Assembly: GCF_000315625.1 (NCBI RefSeq)
Contig: NW_005434635.1
Location: 989 to 64,988 of the forward strand
From: Guillardia theta CCMP2712
Taxonomy: Eukaryota; Cryptophyceae; Pyrenomonadales; Geminigeraceae
Direction of reading: 5' to 3'
DNA length: 64,000 bases
Under the pieces are notes generated by a model, which was not told the DNA's origin, made no database searches, and worked only from the letters and a program-made list of their open reading frames with translations. Positions 48,100 through 57,678 of this stretch are shown here, piece after piece (positions within the stretch are counted from its first letter, which is position 1; every line of letters starts with the position of its first letter). A program made the translations under genes and the position numbers.

Positions 48100-48951
48100 T
48101 CAGCGATCTTCCAGCTCGAGACTCCCGTCCAGCTCCATGATCGCGTCTAGCCCATCATAGTCGAATTGACTGCAAGAGAGCTCAGCGTCATACTCGCTCG
48201 CCGAGCTCGAGAACTCCTCGCACGAGAGCAGTTGCATGTCGCCAGTGCTAATGTCTGAATCCAAGGAGCCGACGCAAGCATTCTTCCTCTTGCCTGACTT
48301 GAGCCATTCTGACGGGTTGGGCCCGTGTAGATAGGCGACTATGCTAGAGAATTCTTCGCAGTGAGGGCTACTGACCGAGCAAGAGCTCCTGGTGCTATCA
48401 TGCTGGAGCGAGTCTTCGTTGCAGCTCTCAAGGTCGTTGTCACACTCGAGCACCACGCCGACACTGTCGCTGATGTCTAGCTCTACCTTTTCGGAGATGA
48501 AGTCCACTTCCTCCGTCTTTAGCACCACTTGCTCTTGCTTCTCCGTCGCTGGATGCTTGCTCTCCTTGCAGACCTCGGAAGGCTTGGCTTGATTGGTTTC
48601 CTTGCTCTTCAGAAGCGGATTCTCTGGTCTTTGACGGGAGTATGGCCATCGAACAACACCAACGCGCCTGCATGCATTCTTCATGGCGGTAAGGGAGATG
48701 CCCAGGTGAGACGCAGCTTCCACTTGTCGCATGTAGAAAAGAGCCTTAATGTCGTTGAGGCTCAGACTGAGGGACTTGGGACTAGACCTCTGAGATTCTC
48801 CCTTCTTCCTCCTTGGGAACACAAACGCCCGTGCGGGTCCTGCATTGAAAGACTTTCCTTTCTTTGTGACGTTTCCTCGGAAACTCCCCGGCTCATGCAC
48901 GGTGGAGATGAGGAGATTTCTGAACGAGCAGTTGTTTCGTGGAGGAGCCAT
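48100..48951 (-). CDS. RWP-RK transcription factor
   Basis: A single-exon ORF of 283 residues. Residues about 60-108 form the RWP-RK DNA-binding domain: SLSLNDIKALFYMRQVEAAS, HLGISLTAMKNACRRVGV and VRWPYSR. The last motif is RWPYSR, where RWPxRK would be canonical, so the terminal RK is changed. Upstream lie basic patches (RRKKGESQR) that could act in nuclear import. The C-terminal half is acidic and Ser-rich, as in activation regions. RWP-RK factors govern nitrogen responses and gamete programmes in algae and plants. It is convergent with the VDE-like gene. Confidence 0.9.
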   Translation of the reverse strand: MAPPRNNCSFRNLLISTVHEPGSFRGNVTKKGKSFNAGPARAFVFPRRKKGESQRSSPKSLSLSLNDIKALFYMRQVEAASHLGISLTAMKNACRRVGVVRWPYSRQRPENPLLKSKETNQAKPSEVCKESKHPATEKQEQVVLKTEEVDFISEKVELDISDSVGVVLECDNDLESCNEDSLQHDSTRSSCSVSSPHCEEFSSIVAYLHGPNPSEWLKSGKRKNACVGSLDSDISTGDMQLLSCEEFSSSASEYDAELSCSQFDYDGLDAIMELDGSLELEDR

Positions 48952-50088
48952 TCCTGTTTCTTTGTCAGGTGGACTTGTTCGATGGGATTGGGAGTGTCTT
49001 CGAAAGCAGGTGGATCGAGTTGCTAGTGCCTCCGATACAAACTGCTGCTTTCCTCGCTGCTCCTCTTGCTTTCTACCCTCTGTTCTAATATTATAGGTCT
49101 AATCGATTCTGTTCCTCGCTCCATGGGACTGATAACAAAAAGATTTATACATAAAACTATTGTTATTTTAAAACCTCACCTTGGCCCTTATTATCTTAAA
49201 AGTTCCACCCCTACCGTCTCGTTTTTTGACTGTCTAGTAGGGACCCTACCCACACATTACCATCATTTTCTGTGACAATTTAACCCCCAGTATTCCTTTG
49301 TATGCTACCCCTACCCCCGAATGAGCGTGAAACGGCATATCCTCGTACACCGTCATGTCGTGATGACATCGCAAAATTACAAGTTGTACCAGCCTGAAAG
49401 TGTTGGGAGGTCATCAGGGGTGGGGTAGAGGTTGAAACGTTCTCTTTCTACGGGTGGGTGGTAGACATGTGTGTAACGTGACCAAACTGGTCGTTGTGAT
49501 CTTGCAGCTGAACTCGTGTCTGTGTTTCCTAAATTAATTTACGTCAAAGTCAAAAAGACTTTTTTTCGTTATATATGTATACCCGGGGGTCTCATCATAG
49601 TGCGCAACAAACAAAACGTTGTGTTTCAATAATCTTTTATGCTGCATGTAGGGTCTCGTGTTCGTGTCCTTATCTGAAGATATCTTTTTTTATCAAAAAC
49701 CCTTTTACTTCCATGCAAATAAAAAATCCCACCCACCTCACCGTACCCCACCCACCCCTGCACCAAGATCCCCTGCCGTCAGGGATTTTCCATGGACAAA
49801 ACACCCCCACCCCTCACAACAAGGGAAAAAGTGACGGTCAAATATAGGTACGTAAGAATGCGACGAACAACCCCTACCCCACCATTGTGAACTTCCCAGC
49901 TCTTTCCGTAGGTTGACCTTGTTAAGCCAGGGCCCCGGGGTGGGGGGCGCTGGGGCCGGGGGACTGTTTTGCCCGACTACGCCTACGACCACTACTCCGG
50001 TCCTTGGGTCGCATCCGGTACAATGACGTTACAATCGTTTCCTATATTACGGTTAAACCGTTACTTGATCACGGAAGGTCACTCTGGA
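48952..50088. promoter_or_regulatory. Divergent spacer, TACCCTAC/GGGTAG-rich
   Basis: The spacer lies between the RWP-RK gene (-) and the three-repeat protein (+). It includes gtagggaccctaccc near 49237, ctacccctacccccg near 49304 and ggggtggggtagagg near 49416, plus AT-rich stretches at 49120-49180 and 49560-49700. No convincing coding sequence was seen. Confidence 0.45.
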
Positions 50089-50642
50089 ATGGCGCGGACG
50101 CTGGTTGTGCGTGCAGCGGGCGCTGCGATTCTTGGGGCCTTAGTGTGCCTCATTGCCTTGGAGAGAGCCGGAGAAGCAAACACCTTTGCCCTTGCCGATG
50201 CTGATGGCCTCACGGGTAAGGATGACATTGTGGCTCCGTTGATTCATTCTTGCAATGAGTAATCTTTTCCTTTGCAGTCCGAGAACCCAACGGGGATGAG
50301 ATTGAGATGAACCATCCTGGATGGCAGCAGTGGATCGATAACGTCAAAGAGTCAGGTGCTGACAGGGAGCTGCGGATGTACGAGGTTCAGGATGGAGAGT
50401 TGACAGTGAGGGAGCCCAATGGAGACGTGATTGAGATGAATCATCCAGGATGGAAGGATTGGATCAGCCATGTTGAAGACTCTGGTGCAGACAGGGAGCT
50501 TGGAATACACGAAGTGCAGAAGGGAGACGTGACGGTGCGGGAGCCCAACGGGGACATGATAGATATGGACGCCCCTGGATGGAAGGGGTGGATACGTGGG
50601 ATGGAGGGATCGACCGAGAATAGCGCACTTCCAGACAATTGA
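50089..50642 (+). CDS. Secreted protein with three 37-residue repeats
   Basis: Exons are 50089-50215 and 50278-50642 (phase 1, 62-nt intron), giving 163 residues. The N-terminus is a signal peptide or anchor (AAGAAILGALVCLIALE). The mature part is three near-identical repeats: VREPNGDEIEMNHPGWQQWI, then VREPNGDVIEMNHPGWKDWI, then VREPNGDMIDMDAPGWKGWI. They are linked by SGADREL and EVQ(D/K)G(E/D)(L/V)T. Each repeat has two Trp, NG turns and many acidic residues. I do not recognise the family. The copies are similar at DNA level, so the duplication is fairly recent. A calcium-binding or surface role is possible but unproven. Confidence 0.8.
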
Positions 50643-51517
50643 AGACAGGCTATTGGACTAGCTATGCAAGCACAAGGCTGAAATCAGATTTCCCTTCAGG
50701 AAATGATCGTAACTCTTCGAGTTGACCTCGTTCTAAGCTCCGAACCCCTCTTCAGAAACTGATAACGTCTGACTGTAAAGACTGACCACATGCAGTGGAT
50801 ACCGGAGGTAATCTGATGGTGGTGTGTGCGACTGTGGAACCTGCAAAATCCAGCATTGCATATTGTTTCTTAAATCACATGAATTCAATTTGTACAAACA
50901 ACTACAGTATGAACTCAATTTGTATAAACGATGATCTTGAATCCGATTACGGTGTCTAAGATGCAGTGTCGATCTCGTCCAAGATGCAGTGTCGATCACG
51001 ATAGCTAGCGCCTCCGTGCAACTTTTGCATTCGAACTCTTCAAGTTCGAAATATGGACATGCAGATTTCACCTCATTTGCATTTTACTGCAAGCCCCTTA
51101 TCAATTATTTCTGAATCTTGAAAACTCATCGCTTCCATTCATCCACCGGCGTTTTCAATGGAAGGTCAGGTGAGCTTGACGCAGTTTCCTCTGTGGCACT
51201 TGACCTTTGTATTGTCGTTGTAGATCTTGGCACGCTCTGATCAGTCCTTCGGACAGTAATTCTTACATCGTCGTATCCATATCTGCGCACATACTATTTA
51301 GTCAGGCATGTAATGCACAACTTCTCAGAAAATCGACACTGGGGCGAGAAGACGAAAAATTCACCTCCCCGAGTTACTCTTTATCGCCGCCATCACATTC
51401 TGAGACACAGTATCTCAGCAATTTTCAAGCATTGCACTGAGGCGGCACCTCAAAATCCATGGAACCGCACGGAATCATCGTTCGCTTCCAGTTGCTGAAC
51501 AGGGGACATTAGATTTC
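50643..51517. other. Spacer with short tandem duplication
   Basis: This is the convergent spacer between the three-repeat protein and the PDZ protein. A 23-bp unit beginning aagatgcagtgtcgatc occurs twice in tandem at 50958-51000. Near 50880-50930 two similar copies of (g/c)aattcaatttgta occur. No gene was recognised. Confidence 0.5.
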
Positions 51518-52149
51518 CTAGACTATGCCGTGAGAGCAGTTGTACGTGTTTGCAGCTCCACCGATCCCAATGATGGGCTTCGTTGTTGAGTCAAGTATGA
51601 CTGCAGACGTTGCGACAAGCTGGAATCAGGCTCACAACTATGCTATCAAGTCACGTACACTTGCCTTGTCCCCAACCAGGATCTGACCATTCCGATCGGC
51701 GTTCCCACCAGACAGCTGACGATTGATTTAGTGTTGTGACAACATGCCCGACGTTAGGAGAACACGAGAACTCCTTCTTACAATCTCTTTGACAAACAAG
51801 CCCTTTGGCTGTCCTGCTTCGATCTCCTCGAACACGATACCAAGAGGAGTCTTCAATGTAACAGTGACATCTGCACGAAGAGTTCTGGAGCAAACAAGAA
51901 AAAGTCATTCCACGACGAGCCCGACGAAGAGCAACTTGAGAACCTCCATATCCCCAACCTCCTCAACGAACGTGTGCTCGAGGCTTCTCGTGCAAGGTGA
52001 AACTTCGGGGATACGGAAAATCCTTGGGAGGGAGCGCAGATCCAGGACAGGAAGAGGAGAGAAAGCGTGAAAAAATTCTGTGAGAGGAGAAGAGGAGATA
52101 AGCTTGCTAGAACCCCGCCTCGCACGCCTCGTCTATGTTCTTTGCGCAT
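51518..52149 (-). CDS. Plastid-targeted single-PDZ protein
   Basis: Exons are 52149-51944, 51884-51782, 51715-51665 and 51619-51518, giving 153 residues. A signal peptide (LSLLFLSWICAPSQG) is followed by FSVSPK, the plastid mark. The mature part is one PDZ-like domain: VTVTLKTPLGIVFEE, KGLFVKEILSGGNADRNGQI and VGDKLVATSAVIL, with a carboxylate loop LGIVF. The third intron (51620-51664) uses a GC-AG donor (GCAAGT). The first donor (51943) was chosen for phase and length; a nearer donor is possible. Its partner in the plastid is unknown. Confidence 0.8.
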
Positions 52150-52758
52150 TTCCCGGTCCGACAGTCCGGTTTATATCTGGGTTTATATCAAGATCATTGG
52201 ATGGTCCACCAACTTTACTGGTTAACACAAATTAAACCGGTCAGCCGGTTTTCGCGGCATTTCTGAGCAACCTGTGTCGTCGCAGGCAAAGATTTTATGG
52301 CTACGGCGTGAAGAAGTGAAGGCGCTGGAGTAGGAGGAGAAGAAGAAGCTGGAGGAAGAGGAGATGTGAGATCAGGAGAACCAGATGAGGAAAGATGAGA
52401 CTCACGCGACAGACTTAGAGGGGGGTTTTCAATCGAGATTATGCCTCTTGACCACTGCGCTGCTTCGTTCCTGCAATGTCTCCCCGGTTCTTGCTCTCTT
52501 CTACTGAAATATTTCGATGGAATATGCTTAATCTACATTGTCTACGACTTCATCTGTTGTAACCCCCAGTTTACCCTTGTTTCTTTTGTCAATCACTTCG
52601 ATTTCCCCCGCATTCTCCTTCCGTCAGCCCTTCTAACTTCAGTTACCTAATTGAGCAGGCTGATGTATAACAACACACCAAAAGCGAGATATTGCTGAAA
52701 CGATTTGTCGAACGTTTCATACCCTCGAGTCCATCGATCCACATCAACGACTGAATGC
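52150..52758. other. Spacer, no gene recognised
   Basis: This is the divergent spacer between the plastid PDZ gene (-) and the VPS9 gene (+). It includes a GA-rich patch near 52320-52370 and a T/C-rich stretch after 52470. No conserved ORF or repeat was recognised. Confidence 0.45.
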
Positions 52759-55010
52759 ATGGGAGATAAGGACAGCTCCCAGATCGATATCCTGAAGAAG
52801 GCCCTGAAGACCCAGCGAACAGAAGCGTTGAGCCGGGAGCAGGAGCTCCAGAAACAACTCTCAGGGCTATGGCAGGTCAACATCTTGCATGCTAGTGCTC
52901 GATCATGTGCATGATGGTTGGAACCGCAGAGAGCGGACAAGGAGAGGAAGATGCTGATGAGCCAAGTGACGCAGCTCAAGAACGAGCTGAAAGCTTCCTC
53001 GCCCAAGACTTTGTTCAATGATGTCACTTCTCGGCTTTCTGAGCTGAAAGCCACTGTCAGCAACATAAGAGATGGATCCCCACTCTCCGGTAAAGTCTCC
53101 TCCCATTTCTCCCCCAATGACTCTCTCAATTCTTTGCTGATGACATCATCTGCAGAAAAGGGCCTGTGGTCCTTCGATTCGGATGGAGAGCCCCTGAGTG
53201 AAGAGCAAAGGTCTGAAGGAGCAGCGTACTCTTATGGCTCAGGTGGAGCCTTGGAATATCGATATGAGGCGATACTGAGTAGGTAGAGAAGATGCAGTCG
53301 GAATGGGAGAAGGCGAAGCCAAGTATCGCATCAAAGGTCTGGAGGCGAAAGTTGCGGCGCAGCAGGATGAGATAAGGGAGCTGCGAGCACTGCTGACAGA
53401 AGTTTGCTCTTATGGTTTGCAAGATGTTTGGATTGAATCTGCATGACAGAGAGATACCGCTGTGTCCAAGCTACAGCAGAGGAATGGATTGCTATCAGCA
53501 ACGCTAGAAGAGAAGGAGAACGAAATCGCTGCCTTGGAGTCAAGACTGAACAAGCTTAAGAGACGGTGGTGCAGTTCTCGTCCGGATGTCGCTTCTCACG
53601 TAGATTCTCTTTGGCAGGCTGACCGAGTCAGACTCGTTCGCCCCTCGCGCTTGGGTTGTGAAGGAGGCAGTAAAGGGAGGGTACGGACTGGAAGCTGCCG
53701 GATTAATCTCCTCACCCGCCTCCTTGAACGAGAACTGGGTTGATGTTGGAGCATTTCTAGCGTTTGGACTCTCCTGAGAGCTTGACAGGCTGAGTCGGAG
53801 GATGTTGCCATGATCCCAGCGCACGAAGAATTCGTCGCAAAGATGAAAGACAAGTCAGCCGCACCGCTGCTGGGGATGGTGGAAAGCTTCATCAAAGCCT
53901 TCATCAATAAGAATCCAAAGGCAACCTAGACAGCGCTTCAAGGCACCAGAGTGACGTGAGTACTACTTTGCAGATGACCGACTTTGGTATGGTGCATAAC
54001 TTTCTTGGCGCGATGGAAAACCCGTTCAAGACCCACAAGGTCGAGAGTCTGAGGTGTGTTAGTAAGAAAGGTGTTCTGACGAATCCCATCAACAGCTCTG
54101 GAAAGGTGCTGACGATGAAGACGTACAAGAAACCCTGGACGCGCTGGAAGCCTACATCCTTGGAGATGAACAGGTAGGGGACTCCTGCTGCTTTGAGCGC
54201 GTAAGGGGGGGGTGCAGGTCTTCAACTCCATTTTCAAGAATGTCGGGGAGCCGTGGGAGAGGCGCGATCACAACCTCTCCAAGAGGATGTTCTGTCTGCA
54301 GTTTGTCAAGGCCGAGGTCTGTGCTTGCGTTTGGTTGACAGTTGAGGTGATGACGTTTGAAGAACCTGGACATCAAGAAGATCCATCAGAACCATCCGGC
54401 TCTCACTTTGGCGAGAAAGATGATTCATCAGATTGATGAGGTACTCTTGTCTTGCCGGTGCAAGAAGTGATCTTACTCTCCTCCTCTCTTCCTCTCCTCT
54501 TGTGCCATCCTGTGCAGGTTCGCGCTCCGCAAGAGAAGATTGAGTGCGTATTCAGAGCAGCGAGGATCATTTACAGGATGTTGAATGAGACGAGCGGGGA
54601 GTCCGCATCTGCAGATGACTTCCTTCCGGTGCTCTCCCCCCACCACCATCCCAGCAGTTTCCGCTGATCCTCTCCTCAGATTCTCATCTTCGTCGTTCTC
54701 CGATCGCAAGCCTCCCGTCTCTACAGCTCCTTGGATTACATGGCCCAGTTCCGCAGGCCTTCAAGGCTCTCTGGCGAGCGCCACTACTACCTTGTTCAGC
54801 TGCAGGTGAGTGTTTCAACTCTCCTGCCCCCAGCTCGGTGAGAGCTGCTTGTAGACTGCCGTGGCCTTCATCGATCACATGGACGCGGCATCGATCACGA
54901 TTAACCCGGAGGAGTTCGAGGTCAAGTACAAGAGCAGGGAGCGGGAGTGGGAGGAGAGGGGAGGGCAAGTCACCATCGTCAGTGAGAGTGTCTCCGATCC
55001 ACGGGCTTGA
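52759..55010 (+). CDS. VPS9-domain Rab5-type GEF (Rabex-5-like)
   Basis: Exons are 52759-52875, 52930-53089, 53156-53210, 53287-53401, 53450-53565, 53618-53738, 53789-53920, 53974-54039, 54096-54173, 54218-54316, 54363-54440, 54518-54628, 54680-54805 and 54855-55010. That gives 509 residues, all in phase. The N-terminal 190 residues are coiled coil (LKKALKTQRTEALSREQELQ, LEEKENEIAALESRL). A helical bundle (KSFINKNP-like AFINKNPK, ENPFKTHKLWKGADDED) leads to the VPS9 domain: KIECVFRAARIIYRML, ASADDFLPILIFVVLRSQAS, YMAQFRRPSRLSGERHYYL and TAVAFIDHMDAASI. VPS9 proteins activate Rab5-type GTPases on endosomes. The intron 53921-53973 would be GC-AG. No ubiquitin-binding zinc finger was seen. Confidence 0.9.
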
Positions 55011-56278
55011 GGCGGCTGCCAGAAACCGGCGGAGCCCAGTGGCCTAGGCTACCGTACACTGGCCGCGCGTCACCTCCAACTCGGGCAGAACTTAGTCACC
55101 TGTCGGGCCCGGGGCCAGCGGCGGCCGCTCGACGGTCCGAGATGGGTTCATCCGGCGGGCCGTCGACAACAGTGGAGGCTGCGCCACCGGCCACCGTGTC
55201 CGATCATCAAGTCACGAGTCGGCCGGCCGCGGCGGCCGGCGCAGCGGCCGCGCTGGCAGTGTGCCAGGCTCAGCGGCTGCTCACTGAAAGTTTGGCACTG
55301 AATAAAGATGGACTCCCGACTCAGTCCAAACGTCACGGCGTGGCGCGGCTAGCCCGGTACCCTCAAGTTGTGACCCGGCCCTGCCAGACTCTGACTCGGC
55401 TGCCGCACTGGGCCACTGAGTCACCGTCACACTGTATGAGAGCTTCGGCCACAGTACCGGAGAACTTGGACTCTGAATGAAGCCGGAGTATTAAAACTCT
55501 CTCGCTAACTTGTTAGGCTCCCGGAGCCCGAGACGCGGGCCGGGCAGCCGCCTGCGGCCGCGGTCACCGCTTTCCGGGCCGGGCACTCCGACTCAGGCCG
55601 CTTACGGTAAGTTGGTCAACGTAGACCTCATCCCCGCTTCTGCCCTTTGCTCACTTTTTTGTGAAACGGTTATGAAACAGTACGAAAAGGTAGGGTAGTC
55701 GACGTTCCAAAATGAAATTTCAGGGTAGGGTTGTCTCTATACCCTCCATTTGATTGAAAATATGTGTTAAATGGAGGGGTACATTTGAGTTGGTGAGGGG
55801 TGGGGTGTCATCGTTCCCTTGATCTCCTCGAGGTAGGTTGCATATTTGAACAAATTTTCTTTTTTATTTTTTTGTGCTGCATTCGATCAAGGGAGGTGGG
55901 GGTACTCAGTATGGCACAGGCTGAGGGGGTGGCCTCAGAACAATTAAAGGCTAACCCACCCTAGACCCTAGTATATGATGGCATGTAGGGGGTTAATCAT
56001 ATTCCCGAGGGGTAGGAGTTGAAGTGGGGTCTTGTAAGATCATTCGAGGTAGGGTAGTATACCCCTACCCATTTATTACCTCGACACTGGTGGAAAAATA
56101 AGGGTGTGGAAAAACATGAATATTGCAATTCAGATACCCCAGCGCAATCCTTGAAATGAAGGGGTTCCCCTATAACCCCCTACCCCTTTTCTTCCTTCAT
56201 ATTCAGGGGTGCTTGTACCTTTAATAGTTAGGTAAATTTTCTCGGGTTGTCGTTCTTTCTTGTTCTACCGCCGCCCTT
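55011..56278. promoter_or_regulatory. Composite island: GC-rich block then GTAGGGTA-rich block
   Basis: 55030-55600 is very GC-rich with CACTGAGTCACC at 55414-55425. 55680-56200 is rich in GTAGGGTA, with aaggtagggtagtcg near 55686, cagggtagggttg near 55721 and gaggtagggtagtatacccc near 56046. Both intergenic classes lie in tandem upstream of the NAC-beta gene. No ORF was recognised. Confidence 0.55.
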
Positions 56279-57403
56279 ATGCAGCCGCACGCGCAAGCAG
56301 AGGCCGCCGCTTCCATGTCCTCCCCCCCGGAGCGGCCCCCCTCCTCCTCCCTTTTCTCTTACCCATCTCAACATTCTCTCCTGATCCCTGTGTCCATACC
56401 CCACAGCCCCTTGGCTAGACCAGGAGGCAGCGCGTTACGGAGACGATGCGCTCGCATGCTAGTTGCAATGGCCTCCTCGCTCCTCCTGCTCCCGACCGCG
56501 CTATCTTCAGCTCCTTTGCCATGCTTCATGCAGAGCAAATCTCCTCTTCTCAGCTTGATGCAGTTTGACTCCTGCCTGTCTTTCGCCTCCAAAGCCGAGA
56601 CTCTCACGCTTCGCGGTGGTGGGAACAATGGCGTGAGGGTCAGTCGGAATGGCGCGAGCATGAGCTTCGTTGCAAACAATGGCGCGAAGTCCGAGAAAGC
56701 TGGCAAAGGCTCAGATCCTGCAGTGATCAGTGCTGATGAGGCTGGTAAGAAGAATGTAACCCTCAATGTTGATATGCACAAGATAGAAGCGCTCAGGAAA
56801 CTGGGCGCTTCCCTGCGCATCGGAGGCCCTGGAACAAGTCGCAGGAAGTTCAAGAATGTGCGCGCTATGAGCGACAAGGCCGAGGACGCGATGTTCCAGG
56901 GAACTCTCAGGAAGCTGGGTATCAACCAAGTTCCTGATATTAAGGAAGTTCAGTTTGTCAAGGAAGACGGAACTTGCATGGTGTTTTCAAACCCGCGCGT
57001 GCTTGCTAACATCGGCAGCAACACTTTTGTGTGCCAGGGAGGATACGAGACTGTAAGACCGCAAGGCCTTCCTGACGAGATCGCAAAGATAATCGAGAAG
57101 AACGGGATTGATGTCGAACGGCTCCGTAAGATTGCCAACAATGCAATCAGCTCCAAGTTGCACCCAGCAGAAGAGTCAGCGTCTATGAACCAAACAATTG
57201 CCGGGGAAGGGGTTCAGGATGCACATGTTGATACGAAGAAAGATGAAGAGCAAGACAAAGATGGAGATACTGCGAATGAGCAGCAAGAAGCCGCCGCCAG
57301 TCCGGCTGGTGCTGCGGAAGAGAACAACGATAGCCCTGTGGAGGAAGGGAAATCGGTTGCTGCAAATGAGGAGGATGGGGAACAGCAAGTGGAAGAATGT
57401 TAA
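56279..57403 (+). CDS. NAC-beta (BTF3) with secretory leader, candidate periplastid chaperone
   Basis: A single exon of 374 residues. The BTF3/NAC-beta core spans about residues 165-270: KIEALRKLGASLRIGG, TSRRKFKNVR (the ribosome-contact Arg/Lys motif), LRKLGINQVPDIKEVQFVK, FSNPRVLANIGSNTFVCQG. The nascent polypeptide-associated complex binds chains at the ribosome tunnel. Normally NAC-beta has no leader. Here about 160 residues precede the core, with a signal peptide-like helix from residue 60 (MLVAMASSLLLLPTALSS) and LTLRGGG near 110. There is no Phe at the likely cleavage site, which in complex plastids marks proteins left in the periplastid space rather than imported into the stroma. In a cryptophyte that space holds 80S ribosomes of the nucleomorph. 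Two in-frame starts (56279, 56456) exist. The C-terminal 100 residues are acidic. Confidence 0.88.
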   Translation: MQPHAQAEAAASMSSPPERPPSSSLFSYPSQHSLLIPVSIPHSPLARPGGSALRRRCARMLVAMASSLLLLPTALSSAPLPCFMQSKSPLLSLMQFDSCLSFASKAETLTLRGGGNNGVRVSRNGASMSFVANNGAKSEKAGKGSDPAVISADEAGKKNVTLNVDMHKIEALRKLGASLRIGGPGTSRRKFKNVRAMSDKAEDAMFQGTLRKLGINQVPDIKEVQFVKEDGTCMVFSNPRVLANIGSNTFVCQGGYETVRPQGLPDEIAKIIEKNGIDVERLRKIANNAISSKLHPAEESASMNQTIAGEGVQDAHVDTKKDEEQDKDGDTANEQQEAAASPAGAAEENNDSPVEEGKSVAANEEDGEQQVEEC

Positions 57404-57678
57404 ATTCCGTGCGTCCTTTCTTGATGTAAATCTTCATGGTCATGTTGATCGGTACACGTCAAACCCTGTGAAGTATTTTACTCCAGCTAGCAATAAAGCG
57501 CGAGCCTCGCAGCCGCTGCTCTGGGTTGGAAGGTCTGAGACTGAGGAGTGCGCAGCAGGAGAAGCTATGGAAGCGTGAGAGGGGTGGAAGGCGAGAAGGG
57601 TCGTTGACGGAGGATCGGGAATCAGGAAGGGGGTGGGGACTGAGGAGGGGGACGAAAGGGGGCACAGGGAGGAGAAGG

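Noticed and set aside
56368-56925. 185-codon minus-strand frame opposite NAC-beta
   Set aside because: The plus strand encodes a conserved BTF3 domain; the minus frame is a shadow.
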